In this document: positions 20,351 to 35,000 of the stretch, piece by piece
Position numbering within the stretch: the stretch's first letter is position 1
How the letters are laid out: every line of letters starts with the position of its first letter
DNA from: Panonychus citri
Taxonomy: Eukaryota; Arthropoda; Arachnida; Trombidiformes; Tetranychidae
Assembly (NCBI RefSeq): GCF_014898815.1
Contig: NW_026515539.1
Span: 1,364,001-1,428,000, forward strand
DNA length: 64,000 nucleotides
Direction of reading: 5' to 3'
Notes under the pieces: generated by a model
The model's input: the letters and a program-made list of their open reading frames with translations, nothing else
What the model was told of the DNA's origin: nothing
Database searches by the model: none
Program-made: the position numbers and the translations under genes

Positions 20351-21367
20351 TGGTCTAGATTCTCATCGTGTATTTACTTGCAATTTAATTGCTAAGATAA
20401 ATGTATTGCCATTGACAAAAATATATCCATTTAATCATTGAAATAATTGAACAAATTTCAAGACAATCGAATGTAAATTCAATTGATAGACTATCAATGT
20501 ACAAGATGATTATCGTTTTTTCCTGTACAAATTATGAAATTTCAGAACCTTGAATGATGAAAACATCGATAAAAATTTTAAACTATTGAACCGGTTCAAT
20601 GTTTAACTGTGAATTTGTATTCAGAACTTATCGACAATCATCAAGTATATCAAATGATTTATATTAACTGGTGAGAGATTTTGAAGGAATAATTATCTCA
20701 ATGGTAAGAAATACTGAGCAAATTGCTCGCAATCAGAGACATAATATTATTGCCTTTCTAATGGAAGATGAGAAAAAGATGAGGCTGTGGAAATCTAAAA
20801 AATGAATACGTTGTAATCATTATGATGATGAGAGAATCAGATTAGACTCGAAAATGAAGTTAGGTTACTAGAAGAAGATGATGGAATTGATGAGAAATTG
20901 AGCTAAATTTAAACAGATCAACGATGCTTAACGTGTCATCTACATGGTTGTTATTGAAATACATGAGCATTTACATTGAATGGATATTTTTAGTTCTTGT
21001 GAGTCGAAAAAAAGAAAATAACAAAATGTGAGATCGAATATGTAATTCAGTTAATCTGTGACTACTGTTCATCCAAATCTCTTCGATAGTCTTTCAATAC
21101 TTTACCCAAGTGTTAATTAGAAGAGAAAAAATTATCAACAATCGTGATTAACTTCATTGTTACTTGTTGATAATCAACCCTTTTTCCTTTACCTGTTTAA
21201 TTGAAACTCTTTCTGATTACACCTGATAACCTTTTTGAAACAGTTGATTGTGTATTGTTGATATCGATCAGAGAGACAATTAGAAAAGTTAAATTGTGGT
21301 CAAGTGTTGATTTTCTTTGTAAATTGTGATTGTTACAGTTAACATCGTTAGATAAGTAGATATCACG
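20351..21367. other. Intergenic region upstream of kettin
   Basis: About 1 kb of AT-rich sequence with no gene or repeat recognised. It should include the kettin promoter and leader; no convincing TATA box was identified. Confidence 0.5.
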
Positions 21368-24300
21368 ATGATCAAACCTTCCCCTAAGGGCAAATCAGTT
21401 TCGTCAGTTAAAGGCAATCAACCAAAAGTGTAAGTGATTAACTGTTATCAAAGTGTAAATTGTTCAATTTAAATCAAGAATTCACTTTGACTACTTATCA
21501 CAATCAGCCAGTGGCTCTTAGTGGTGTTTTTATAATGGTAGATTCGTACCATTATTGAATATTTAAGATTGTAATCTAATTGTTGTTTATACTTGACAAT
21601 TCATGTAAATTTACATTTTCAGTGATTTCGATATGAATCGAATTTTTAATTTTTCTTTTCGTTTCTTTTTTTTCCTATGGTTTAAAGTGTCAAGAAATTG
21701 AAAACATCTAATTCAAGTCCACCAGTTTTCATCCGTTTACCAGCGACCGCTCAATTTATTGAAGGTGGAGATGCGACATTTGAATGTCAAGTCTCAGGTG
21801 ATCCAATGCCTGAGGTTGTTTGGACTCGACGAGGGGCCGTTATCGTAAACGATGACCGTCACTCCGTCATTTATAACCCAACCAATGGTCAATCCGTGTT
21901 GTCCATTAAGAACCTTACAATGGACGATGATGGAGAGTACAACTGTACAGCTTGTAACTCGGCTGGTGAAGCATCTCTAACGGTTTCAATTACTAAACAA
22001 CCTCAACGTAAGTTTATCTAATTATCACCGAAGAACAATATTTTCTCGGTTAAAATAACCCTTAATCGTCTAGAAGAAATAGTCGACGATAAAAGTTAAT
22101 TTCAACATGTAGTTGAATATTTTTCTTTAGTTACTTCAAAGTCAATTAATCAATCCTGTTAATCTTTAGGATAAGTGACAAAATAGATATGATGATTAAG
22201 AATTAAATCGCTGCCAAAATACTCACAATATTTAGAAGGAAAAATTATCAATGTTAAGATTTATTTTCTCGACTGTTTATTAGTAATCTTCATCTATTTA
22301 TATTCACAGAGATACCAATTTAACAGTAAATCTTGATTCCTATTAGCTGTTTACCGGTGTTAATTATGACGAGACCTTGATGACTCAGATCGATCCTTCA
22401 TACTGATGTATTCACTGAAAAGAGACACAAACAAATTCATTTTCATGTAGAATATTCAGTTTCCATGGTATCTAATTTCAGAATTTTACTCACCAGGATA
22501 AATTTAACGGGAAATTAATCGTTCAATTTACCGAATAAGATCGAAATCAAACTCTAATGAAAATATCATTTAATCAGTTGAACGACAATCAGTTTACCAA
22601 AATGCAACTTACTCAATCAAATGAATCAGTATCTTAAGAATCCACTTGACAGTTTTATGAGGTCAAAATATTGATTCTCTGTGAATTGATTAAGATAATT
22701 AAGGTTTATAGTTGACTAATAATTGAAAATCTAATGGTTTTCTTTTCTACCTTTCGATTGTAAAAGTTTGGCCTGTTTCCAATTTAAGGTAGTGAAACTA
22801 AAAATTGACACATAACTTTAATTATTGATTATTCATCAATCAATGCGTTTTAATCATCTTAATTTTCACCAATGATAGAACAGTTTGAGAAGAATCTAAT
22901 GATATTAAATAATAGTAAATTCGATAGTTAACAGAAAATTAACAACTATTTTAAGATTAATTGTTGAAAATGAATGAAACCTCAAGATTGCAATAATTAG
23001 AAAACTAATCAAGTTAATTGAATATCATATTGGAACCATGAATACGAGTCACATTTGTAACACAAATTAAAACAGTTATTTGCTTTATTGTTGATTTATC
23101 TTTTATCAGAATCGTGAATATAAAATCTTGACTTCCAATCAAATCATTTGATTCAATCTGGTTCAGCTTAAGCTTTTAGATTTCATGGTCTCTCTTACCT
23201 CGTCTCTCTTTCTTTCCTAAAAAGTTCTGTGATAATTATTTTTGAGTTAAAATAATTGGAATGAGAAAGTAGATTGTTGGCCCAATTCCCTCGGTTGTTT
23301 ACTTGCCTCTGGCTTGTTTCCATACTCTTTCTATTTAGAAATGAGATTGAAATTCGTCAACAGATTGCCTGTTCTTCATGATAATCTAATCTAATTATTA
23401 TTATTTCATTGTATCAACTACTTTTCTCAATAGAAACTTATTTCAGACAAATTCAAGAGACAGAGGTTCAATCTCGCCAACCACAACAATTGAATCGAGG
23501 TGGAGGACAATACATGGGCACAATTCACCAAAGCCAATCACAGACCAAGATTCAACAAGAGAAAAGTAATTACATGGTTGACAGTTTATCAGGTCCTTCT
23601 TTTTACAGTGGAACAGATCAAAATTTTCTAGTTGACACTTTTGAATATCGTTTACTTCGAGAGGTTGATTTTCGTGAGACAATAATTCGTCATTATTATG
23701 AGACATTGAACATCTTATACGAGGGTATCAATGAACAGCCTCTTCCAGGTCGACCCATATCAGCGCCAACCGTTATTCAGAAACCAAGAAATTCGAAGCT
23801 TCTTGAAGGATCAGATATTACATTCCAAGCTCGAGTAACAGGAAATCCTCCGCCTAAAATATATTGGTTCAAAGATGGACGGATTCTGGTACCATCGTCA
23901 AGAGTTTCCATCAGGTATCAGGATAACTTGGCAACTCTTCAAATAGTCAGTGTAACACCCGAAGATGCTGGTTACTATACAATGTTTGCCGAGAATCGAA
24001 ATGGTCGAATCGCTTCATCCTGTCATCTCGTCATTGAAGCTTTTAACAACTTTCAACCCCCAATTCAACAACAACAACCGCTAATTCAACAATATCAACA
24101 ACAACAACAATCAACAGTTTATCAACGAACCGAGAGTGTTGAAGATCCTTCTGGTGTATCAATGAAAGGACTGAAACCTCATTTTATCAAAACCCCGAGT
24201 GATCTTGAGCTGCCTGAGGGTAAAATGGTTCGATTTGATTGTCGAGTTGGTGGTCGTCCAGCGCCCGAAGTTACTTGGTATCATAATGGTAATCAAGTTT

Positions 24301-25971
24301 TAGATGATTATCGACATAAAATATTGATTAATGAGGGAGGTGTTCATTCATTGATGATCCCCGTAACTCATCGTAATGATGGTGGTGCTTATACATGTCG
24401 TGCTCAGAATAAAACGGGTGAGGTGACATGTAATGTTAATCTTTCCATCATTGAGAAAGAATTGATTGTTGCACCTAAATTTGTTGAACGTTTCAAAACA
24501 ACTCATATTCGTGAAGGTGAATCATTGGCATTACATATTCGTGCCATCGGTACACCAATACCTCGTCTTTCGTGGCAAAAAGATGGTAATCAGATCTTTT
24601 CATCACCACCAAATGTTATCATTGAAACAAACGAGGGATCTTCATCATTGTATATTAATCAAGCATCAAAAATGATGCCGGTTGGTACCAATGTGTTGCC
24701 GCCAATTCAGCTGGAACTGCGACAACTCGAGGTAAGGTTAACATTAACTTTGAACCTTATCGACAACCAACCGAGCAAACTGGCCTCTACCTACCAAAGC
24801 CAAGTAAAGTTATCGAACCTGAACCTGAACCCTCGAGTGAGACGGTTTACCTTCGTCACATTGAAAGACCCAAGCCAACAATGAAACGCCAAGATTCAGA
24901 CGAAAGGTATCATGTAACTAGACCCGCTTTCAGTACACATTTGCGAGATTTGAATGTTCGTGAAGGAGATCGAGCCTCATTCGATGCTCGTCTAATACCC
25001 ATTGGAGATCCCAACCTGACCATCCAATGGTTTCACAATGGAGCCCCGCTCAAAGCATCATCACGAGCCATGACAACTTTTAACTTTGGTTATGTGGCCT
25101 TAACTTTACTCCATATTACCCAAGAAGACGCTGGTCTTTATGTTTGCCATGCAACCAATGAAGTTGGAGAGGCGACTACAACCGCGACATTGAACGTCTC
25201 AATCAGACCAGCAATCGAAAGATCAACAGTCCTGCCTGAAAGCTTAGAAGCCATTAGACATCTTGAAGACCACGAACGATACCAAAGACACCAATCAATC
25301 GACGAAACTTTTTCGACAGTCCCCCCATTGTTTGTTAAACCATTAACAAATTTGGACGATAAGGTTGAAAACGGTCACGTTCATTTTGAAGCCCAAATAA
25401 CACCAGTCAACGATCCAACAATGAAGATCGATTGGTTTTTTAATGGTCAACCTCTTGCCATAGGTAGGTCAATAATTAATCATATTAATAATAACAATTT
25501 AGTCTAAACCAGAAAATGAAAAATTAAATGGCACAAATTAAACCAAGTGAGATGAAATTTTCATTTCATGGTAACATTAAGGATTAATAAATCAGTTGAA
25601 TCTAAAATTAGTTACAGCTTTTCCACTCTCTCCAATCAGCATCCTCATCTTTCATCTTCTTCCTTCCTTACCTACCAATAAGATTAACATTATCATCATT
25701 ATCATTTAGACAAAAATCATAGGTAAAAAAATATAAACAGATACAAAAAAGAAGACAAGATAACACATCATCAATTCCATCATCATCATCACCAGTATCA
25801 TCTTCATCTCCTTATTATTATCATCTGAATTGAACTAACTTTTTTTCGATATCTTCGATTCCTATCTTAATGGCAATTGGGATGAAAAGTCTTTTCTATC
25901 TGCCTTACTTTGAATTGTTTACTCATGATGATGATTGTTGATAGTTGACATTGGCTACTTTTATCATCATA

Positions 25972-26007
<36 letters not shown>

Positions 26008-29000
26008 CTTATTTTCCTTGTTGATGTATTCATTGTGATAACAAAGTGTTATCAGGATTAACCAAACCATGAAAATAACTTTGCAACTTTTGCAATCAAT
26101 TGATTGATATCATCAACTATCAACAATCAACTCCCCTCTAACCATCAACATTATATTATCACCAAAATAATATATAATAATCAGTATTATATCAACCAAA
26201 ATATTATCAACTATTACAATCAATAATCAAAACCTTCCAAGTATAATAGATGATCATCCAATTTTCATCATTATCATTATCTTTCATCTTCCAATCTACT
26301 TTTATCTTTTTCTTTCTCTTTTCATGATCAATTTCATGATGATGATGATCACAATCATACAACCAGAATCATTACCATATAAATATAACTAAATATAAAA
26401 CATTTATGATACAGATAATTATTCATCAACTTAATTGATTATCTAAGTTATGGATTTTCAAATCTAATTGTAATATCTTTGCAAAAGAAATCACTTTTTT
26501 CATAATATCCAAAACTTAATCACAATTAATCTCTTTTCTAATCATAATTTTCTATTATATTTTTTTCATCTGTAATCTTAATCATGATTTTTCCCCAATC
26601 GAAAGTGATTAACATGTGACTTGATCGTGTTAACAATCAAGCTGATTGTTATCGTAATTATTACCATTATGATTAGATGGTTTTTCTGTAAATAGGTTTT
26701 CAGTCTTTAAACGACTTGATAATTTATCTTGATTGACTTTCATAAATTACGAGCTTGATAAAACTGATTTGATAATTGAAAACCTAACATTGACTTAATT
26801 AACTTCATCTTTTAATTGTTAATCTTAGGTAAAAAATTATTAACCCTAATCTCTCAATATCAAATCAATATACTGAATCAATATTCAAAATGTTTAAGCT
26901 CAGACTTTTTTACCATGATAACTATGATATTTTTTAGATGAGACGATAGACTAAGATTTTGTTAATATTTCTCAACAGATAATTTGAAATAATTCAATTA
27001 ATGGCTCAATTAATTAATGGGAACAAAATAAATGCAATGAAATATTAATATGATTTTATCTCGATTATTTCAGGTTCAAGGATTAGTACAATTTTCAGCT
27101 TTGGTTATGTTGCATTAAATATTTCTTACCTACGAATCGAGGATTCTGGAGTTTATCAATGTAGAGCATCAAACTCCAAAGGTGAAGCTGTTTCAACAGC
27201 AACACTTAAAGTAAAAAGTAAGTTAATTAGATAATTATCTCTAAATTAGCTACGATTGATGATTAATTTGAACTCTGCTCACCTTTAGGTACCGGAGTTG
27301 TTACTGGTCGAACCGATTTAGAGGAGCAGCAAGAGTTTATTCGTAAAACTCAGGAATTGGAGGCTTATCGATCAGCTTATCATGGGACAACTTTTGAAGA
27401 CCCAATACCAAATGAACCACCAACATTTAGAAGACAATTAAGTAATCAGGTTAATATTCTGGAAGGTCGAACAGCTCATTTTGAGGGAACCTTGGAGCCC
27501 ACAGGTGACCCATCAATGAAAGTTACCTGGTTGAAAGATGGTCAACCATTGGAAGCCTCATCTCGAATTAACAGTTTCTTTAATTTTGGCTACGTTGCAT
27601 TGACCATTGAGAAACTTGAACTTCGAGACGCTGGTGAATACACTTGTATTGCTTCGAACAATCAAGGCCAAGCTTATACAGCGGCCTTGTTAACGGTAAT
27701 CTCAAAGAAATCTATCATCACTGATGTTCAATACGAAGATGGTTGGGAAAAGATTCGTCATCTTGAAGATTCATCTCGTTATCATGGAACTCGAGAAGAA
27801 GAGATTGAAATCAATGAGAGACCCAAATTTACCAGTCCACTTGTAGGTCCAGATAGTTTGGTTGAAGCTAAATCAGCGCATTTCGAAACCCGATTAGAGC
27901 CAATGTCCGATCCAACCATGAAAGTTGAATGGTTTTTCAATGGACGTCCATTGACAACTGGTCATCGGTTCAAAACTTATTTCGACTTTGGTTATGTTGC
28001 TCTTGACATGTTATATGTTTTCCCTGAAGATACTGGCCTATTTACAGTTAGAGCCACAAATAAGCTGGGCGAGGCCAGTTTGAGTAAACAGTTGATGGTC
28101 ACTTCTCGTACATCGATTGATACATCAACCATTCATGAAACTTCAATGAAGCAAATTAAATACTTGGAACGAGATCATGAAGAGCCTTCATATGCTATTG
28201 ACGATTATTCCAAAGTGAAACCTTACTTTGTCCAACCACTTCGAGATCCTGGTCATGAATTTAAGGAAGGGTCAAAGGTTCACCTTGAAGCTCGAATTGA
28301 ACCGGTAAATGATCCCTCATTAACTGTTGCTTGGTTTTGTAATGGTAAACCTTTGAAAACGGGGTCACGATTTGTTACCAAATTTGATTTTGGTTACATT
28401 TCATTAGATATTCTTGATCTTTTTTATCAAGACTCTGGTGAATATACAGTCAGAGTGACCAATCAATTGGGGTCAGCACACTCATCAGCTTCAGTAAGGG
28501 TTACCAAAGACTCGAGGGTTGTAACAGAATCACAGTACCCTGAATCTGTGGATCAGATTCGTCACCTTGAAGATCACTCAAGATATAAGAGGCAAGAAAT
28601 GGTCGAGACATCGGTAGATCGAGCACCGATATTTACTAAACCATTGAAAAATGTTGAGACCGTTGAGGGAACAAATGTTCATCTTGAAACTCGACTTCTT
28701 CCCTCTGGAGATAACTCCATGATGGTTGAATGGTTTGTCAATGGTGTAGCGCTTCCGGTTGGACACAGATTCCGACCAAGATACGATTTTGATTTCGTTT
28801 CTCTTGACTTGCTTGGTGTTTATGCCCAAGACTCGGGTATTTACACTTGTAAAGCTAAAAATGCCTTAGGCGAAGCGGTAACGAGTTGTAATATAACAAT
28901 TTACACAAAGGATCCATCGGTCATTCAAGACCCACAACATCCTGAAGCATATCAACAAATTCAGCATTTAGAAGACCATTCAAGATATAAAAGGTCAACA

Positions 29001-32000
29001 TCAACCGAGGAAATTGTCGCTAGACGGCCTCAGTTTTTAACTCGATTTAAAGATGTTGCCGTTCGTGAAAGTGGAACTGCTCATTTTGAATGCCGAATCG
29101 AACCAATAAATGACCCTAAATTGCGGGTCGAATGGTATCACAATGGAACTCAAATGATAACTGGAAGTCGATTCCAGCCATTCTATGATTTTGGTTATGT
29201 AGCTATTAATATCCTTCAATGTATTGAGGAGGATTCTGGAGTTTATACTTGTCGGATAATAAACGATTTAGGATCAGCTGATATGAATGTTAATCTAAAA
29301 GTTTCATCGAAAGCTTCAATTGAATTGGCTTCTAATAATCCAGAAGCCTTTAAAAAGATAAGACAATTGGAAGATTACTCAAGGTATCAGCGGGAACAGG
29401 TCGATGAGGAGGTTATTAGATCAGGTCCAGTTTTCACTTCGGCACCGAGAAGTTCGGTCATAAATGAAGGTGAAAGAGCTCGATTCGAATGTTCATTAAC
29501 TCCAGTTGGTGATCCAAATTTGAAGGTAATTATCATAATCATAATTTTAATTTTTCCACGCATTATTTGGCCTTCTAATTTCAGGTCGAATGGTATGCAG
29601 ATGGTAAACCTGTTAAACAAGGGTCTCGATTTGTTCAGATCTTTGATTTTGGCTTCGTTGCGTTAGAAATCATGGGAAGTTATGAGGAAGATTCTGGTCG
29701 ATATACTTGTAAGGCCACTAATGCTTTCGGTGAAGCGATTGTTTCAGCTGATCTTAAAGTCCATGGAAAACAATCACTTATCACTGAGCCTCAGATACCA
29801 GAAAGTTTAGAGGCTATTCAAGCTCTTGAAGGGCATGGTCGAAGGATTCGAGCTCAGATTGATGAGCCGGTCACAAGTCAAGCTCCTGTTTTTACTTCAG
29901 CGTTGAGAAACATTGAACTCCAAGAGAATGGTCAAGCTCATTTCGAGACACGAATTATTCCCGTCGGTGATCCCACTCTTCGTGTGGAATGGTTCCACAA
30001 TGGATTACCCTTACTTCAAGGTTCACGGGTTAAAACTCAACATGACTTTGGTTATGTATCACTCGACCTTCAACGTGTTTTACCCGACGATTCTGGTACA
30101 TATACATGTAAAGCAACAAACGCCTTAGGTCAAGCGATTGCCTCAGCTACTCTCAAAGTAACTGCCACTGGAAGCATTTTGGTTGATTCACAATTCCCTG
30201 AAGGATTGCAAAAAATTACTCGATTAGAGTCTCAACAAAAGTATCGACGTGAACAAATCGATGAACGTTCAACCGAATCGAAGCCTGTATTTGTAACAGC
30301 TCTCAAAGGACCAGTTGAGCTAGCCGAAGGCTCCTCTGCTCACTATGAATGTCGCATTGAACCTTTCCCAGATTCAACCATGAAAGTTGAATGGTATCGT
30401 AACGGGCAACCGTTGACTTTAGGTCATCGATTCCGAACAATGTTCGACTTTGGTTTCGCTGCACTTGACATTCTCCAAGTTATATCTGAAGATTCTGGTG
30501 AATATACAATAAAAGCTTCTAATCATTTAGGAAGTGCAACTTCATCAATTGCAATTCGAGTTAAAGGAAAAGAGTCGATCATTTTAGAGCCTCAACAACC
30601 AGATTCTATTGCAAAGATTCGTGCTCTCGAAGGTCAAAATAGATACTACAGAGAGGAAATTCGTGATGTAGAAATACGAGAAAAGCCGAACTTTGGTCGA
30701 CCATTGTACAATCTTGATAACCTCCAAGAAGGCCAAACAGCACATTTAGAGGCCACTCTAACTCCGGTCAACGATCCATCAATGAAAGTTGAATGGTTTG
30801 TCAATGGTGTTCCAATTGCAACTGGAAGCCGATTCAAAACTATGCACGATTTTGGTTATGTAGCTTTGGACATTGCTGATATTGTCCCAACTGATTCGGG
30901 AGTTTATATGTGTAAAGCTACAAACAAAAATGGCGAAGCGGTTGTAACTTGTTCAGTTCGAGTTTCTGGCAGTTCACCTATTGAAACGGGTACTCTTCAT
31001 GAGGAATCGTTAGCCCAAATTCAACGATTAGAATCAACTTATGTCCGTCCAACTGAGGGACCTTTACCACCCCAACAACGGCCAGTTTTCACGAAACCAT
31101 TGAAAAGTATCGATGGATTGAAAGAAGGTCAGTCGGCTCATCTTGAGTGTCGCTTAGAGCCAATCAATGATCCCAAATTACGAGTTGAATGGTTTGTCAA
31201 TGGTATTGCGATTAAAACTGGCCATCGATTCCGAACAACTCATGACTTTGGTTACGTTGCATTGGACATTCTGTATGCATTCGCTGAAGATTCGGGAACT
31301 TATATTTGCCGTGCAACCAATGAGCTTGGAGAAGCGGTGACAACTGCATCAATTAATGTTGTGGCCAAAAAATCAATTTATTCGGACACTTATCACCCCG
31401 AAGGACTGGAGAAAATCCAAGCTCTCGAAGCTCAAGGATTACCTCAACGATCTGAGATTGAAGATCGACCCGTTTCTAAGCCTGTTTTTGTCTCTGAACT
31501 TAGAGGTCGAAATGAATACAATGAAGGCCAAGCCGGTCATTTTGAGGGTCGTATTGAACCAGCTCATGATCCTTATCTGAAGGTTGAAATTTATCACAAT
31601 GGTAAACTATTACCAGCGGGTAAGTTGTATCAATATTTTTAACATGACGATGAATTTTTCAATTGAAATTAAGTCAATACAATCAATTATAATTTAAGTT
31701 TATTCTTTGATATTAATTTTAATGGTTCATACAATTGTGTTACTTCCATAGGATCAAGATTTCATCGAACGTTTGATTTCGGTTATGTTGCTTTGGATAT
31801 TATGTGTTTGGTTCCCGAAGACAGTGGTACTTATACCGTTCGTGCTTTCAATCAATTGGGTGAAGCGAAAAGTTCAATTAATCTAAAAGTACAGGGTATG
31901 ACAATCAACACAAAATTAATTTCTTATCATTGCTAATATTGATTTCCAATATTTCCAATACTAATTTTTTTAGGAGCCTCGTCAATCCTTTCGGACACAC

Positions 32001-35000
32001 TTCATTCATCTGCTCTTCCCAAGATTCATCACCTTGAAAATCCGATAGTGGTTGAAAAAGGTCAAGAAGTGGCCACTTTCCAGAGGCCCGTTTTCACGCA
32101 AACTTTGACAAATCTTGATAATCTTTCGGAAGGTGGATCAGCTCATTTAGAGTGTAGACTAATTCCCGTCGGTGATTCTAACCTTAAAGTTGAATGGTTC
32201 CGTAATTCAGTTCCACTTCAAATGGGTAAGGATTGGAAGAAAATTGCTTATAATTAACAAATTATTTGATCACAAGTTTGATAATTGTTCTTTGGCTGCA
32301 ATTTAATTTACAGGATCAAGATTCAAAACGACTCATGACTTTGGTTTCGTTGCTTTGGACATAATGTACCTTATGCCCGATCAAGACGCTGGTATTTATA
32401 TGTGCAAGGCTACTAATCAACTTGGTGAAGCAATTACATCTTGCTCATTGAAAATTAAAAGTAAGTTTAGAGCAATTAACATTTGATCATAACTAATTAT
32501 TTTCTACTGTGATAAATCATAAATAGCTAAATCATCACTCGAATTGGATACAAAACACCCTGAAGGATTACAAAAGATTCGTCAACTTGAAGAATCAAGT
32601 AACAAAATCGAAGCTTTTATCCCTGAAAAGATTTACGAAAGGCCAGTGTTCACATCTCCGTTGGCTGGTCCTTCTGAGGTCAACGAAGGCCAACCAATTC
32701 ATTTTGAAGCTCGTGTAATACCAACAGATGATCCTAATTTGCAAATTCAATGGTTTGTTAATGGAGTCGAATTACAATCAGGTAAGTTAATTGTTTATGA
32801 TCAGAGGAAATTTTGAGGAAATGAGTTTTGATCATTTTTATCAATTGTAAATCTTTTTTAGGTTCACGATTCCGAGCTTCGAATGACTTTGGTTTCGTCA
32901 CACTCGATATCGCTCATGCTTATCCAGAAGATTCCGGAGTTTACATGTGCAAAGCTGTCAATGGAGCGGGTGAAGCTGTTACATCAACCTCAGTTCGAAT
33001 TAAATCTAAGTCGTCGATTCTTTTGGACTCATTACATCCTGCCGCAGTACAAAAAACCGCTTGGTTGGAAAGCGCTTCATCTCGAATACCTGAGCAAATT
33101 GACACCAAACCGGTGAAAGCGCCAGTTTTCATCCGACATTTAACTTCACATGAAATGTTGATTGAAGGTTCAAATGTTCACATTGGTGGTCAAGTTGAAC
33201 CAGTTGATGATGAGAAACTGGTCATTCAATGGTTTAAGAATGGTAAACAATTGGAAGAGGCTTCACGAATTATAACACGATTCGACTTTGGTCTGGTTAG
33301 TTTAGATATTGTTGGTGTTAGACCAGATGATTCGGGAATTTATACTTGTCGAGCAGCAAATGCAGTTGGTGAAGCAGTTTCTACTTGCACAATTAAAGTC
33401 GAGAGTAGGGAAAGTTTGGTTCTTGGTACTGAGCATCCTGAAAGTTTACAGAAAATTCGGGAACTTGAATCTTACCAAGTTATCCGAAAAGAAGCCGCTG
33501 AGCCAGAGTTTTCGGCCCCTGTTTTCATCACTCATTTGAATAATGTTGAACTAAAAGAAGGTCAAACAGCTCACTTTGAATGTCGTGTCGAACCTTCGAA
33601 GGACAATAGCTTACAAATTGAATTTTTCCACAACAATCGGCCTCTTATAACGGGATCAAGATTCTCGGTTAAAAATGACTTTGGTTTTATCACTTTGGAC
33701 ATTTCATCGGCTCAAGCAGAAGATGAAGGTATATATACTTGTCGAGCTAAAAATTCAAAGGGTCAGGCAATTTCTACTGGATCACTTAAGGTCACATCGA
33801 AATCATCAATCATATTAACACCTCAACATCCTATGGGTCCTGAGGCATTGGAAAAGATTCAACAATTAGAGGCACGATCTGGTTACACCGCTCCAATTAT
33901 GGCCGATGTTACTTATCCCAAGCCATATTTCGTTGTTCCTCTTCAGCCCAATTTCACCGTCAATGAAGATCAACCTCTTCACCTTGAATGTCGTGTCGAA
34001 CCTTCAGCAGATCCAAATTTGACCATTGAATGGTTTGTCAATGGGAAACAACTTGACATGGGAAATAGATTCAATTTAATAAACGATTTTGGTATCGTTG
34101 TTTTGGACTTTAAAGATGTCCGAGAACACGACAGTGGTATTTACTCGTGTAAGGCCAGAAACGCTCAAGGAGAGGCATTTACTTCGACAACTATTTTAGT
34201 CGTTTCCTCAGACACTAAGATCATTGAATCAACTCTTCATCCTGAAGGGCAAAAAGGTTTAGATGAGATTCATCGTCTTGAAGAATCTTTGAGACGAAAA
34301 GAGGTCACTCTCGCCCCAGAGGAAGGGCGAGCACCGGTATTTACAAGTCTATTTAAACCTTTGTCCAATCTAACGGACGGCGATGCTGCTCATTTCGAGG
34401 CTACACTAGAACCTGTCGGAGATCAAACAATGAACGTTGAATGGTTCCACAATGGTAAAACACTCAACATTGGACATCGAATTCGAACTTACTATGCCTT
34501 TGGTTTAGTTCTACTTGAAATAATTGATCTGAGACACGAAGATATCGGTGAATATCGATGTGTCGCAACCAACAAATGGGGAAGAACTGAAGCAACTGTC
34601 CAATTGACGATGGTCGATCGTGAGAAGGGAGAGAAACCTAAATTCACTAAGCAGCTCAGCTCACTGACTAATCTCAAGGAAGGAGATTCAGCTCACTTTG
34701 AGTGTAATCTTATTCCTGTTGGTGATCCAAATCTTTTCGTTAAATGGTACCACAATCGAGTTGAACTTCGAGAGTCCTCGCGAATCAAGACAATCTCTGA
34801 TTTCGGATACGTTGTTATGGATATTTCGTTTGCTCATGAAGAAGATTCTGGAGAATATGTTTGCGTTGCCACCAATAAATACGGTTCTGATGTTACTCGA
34901 TGTACTCTAACAGTTACAGGATCTGGTGGAATCTTGAGAGACTCTTTGCAGCCTCAAAGTTTGGGTGCAATTGCGGCATTAGAAGGTTCAAATGCTCCTT

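Noticed and set aside
29521..29670. Kettin reading straight through at 29526 into hydrophobic sequence
   Set aside because: A 59-bp GT-AG intron (29526-29584) restores the Ig consensus VEWYADGKPV; the read-through frame is artefactual.
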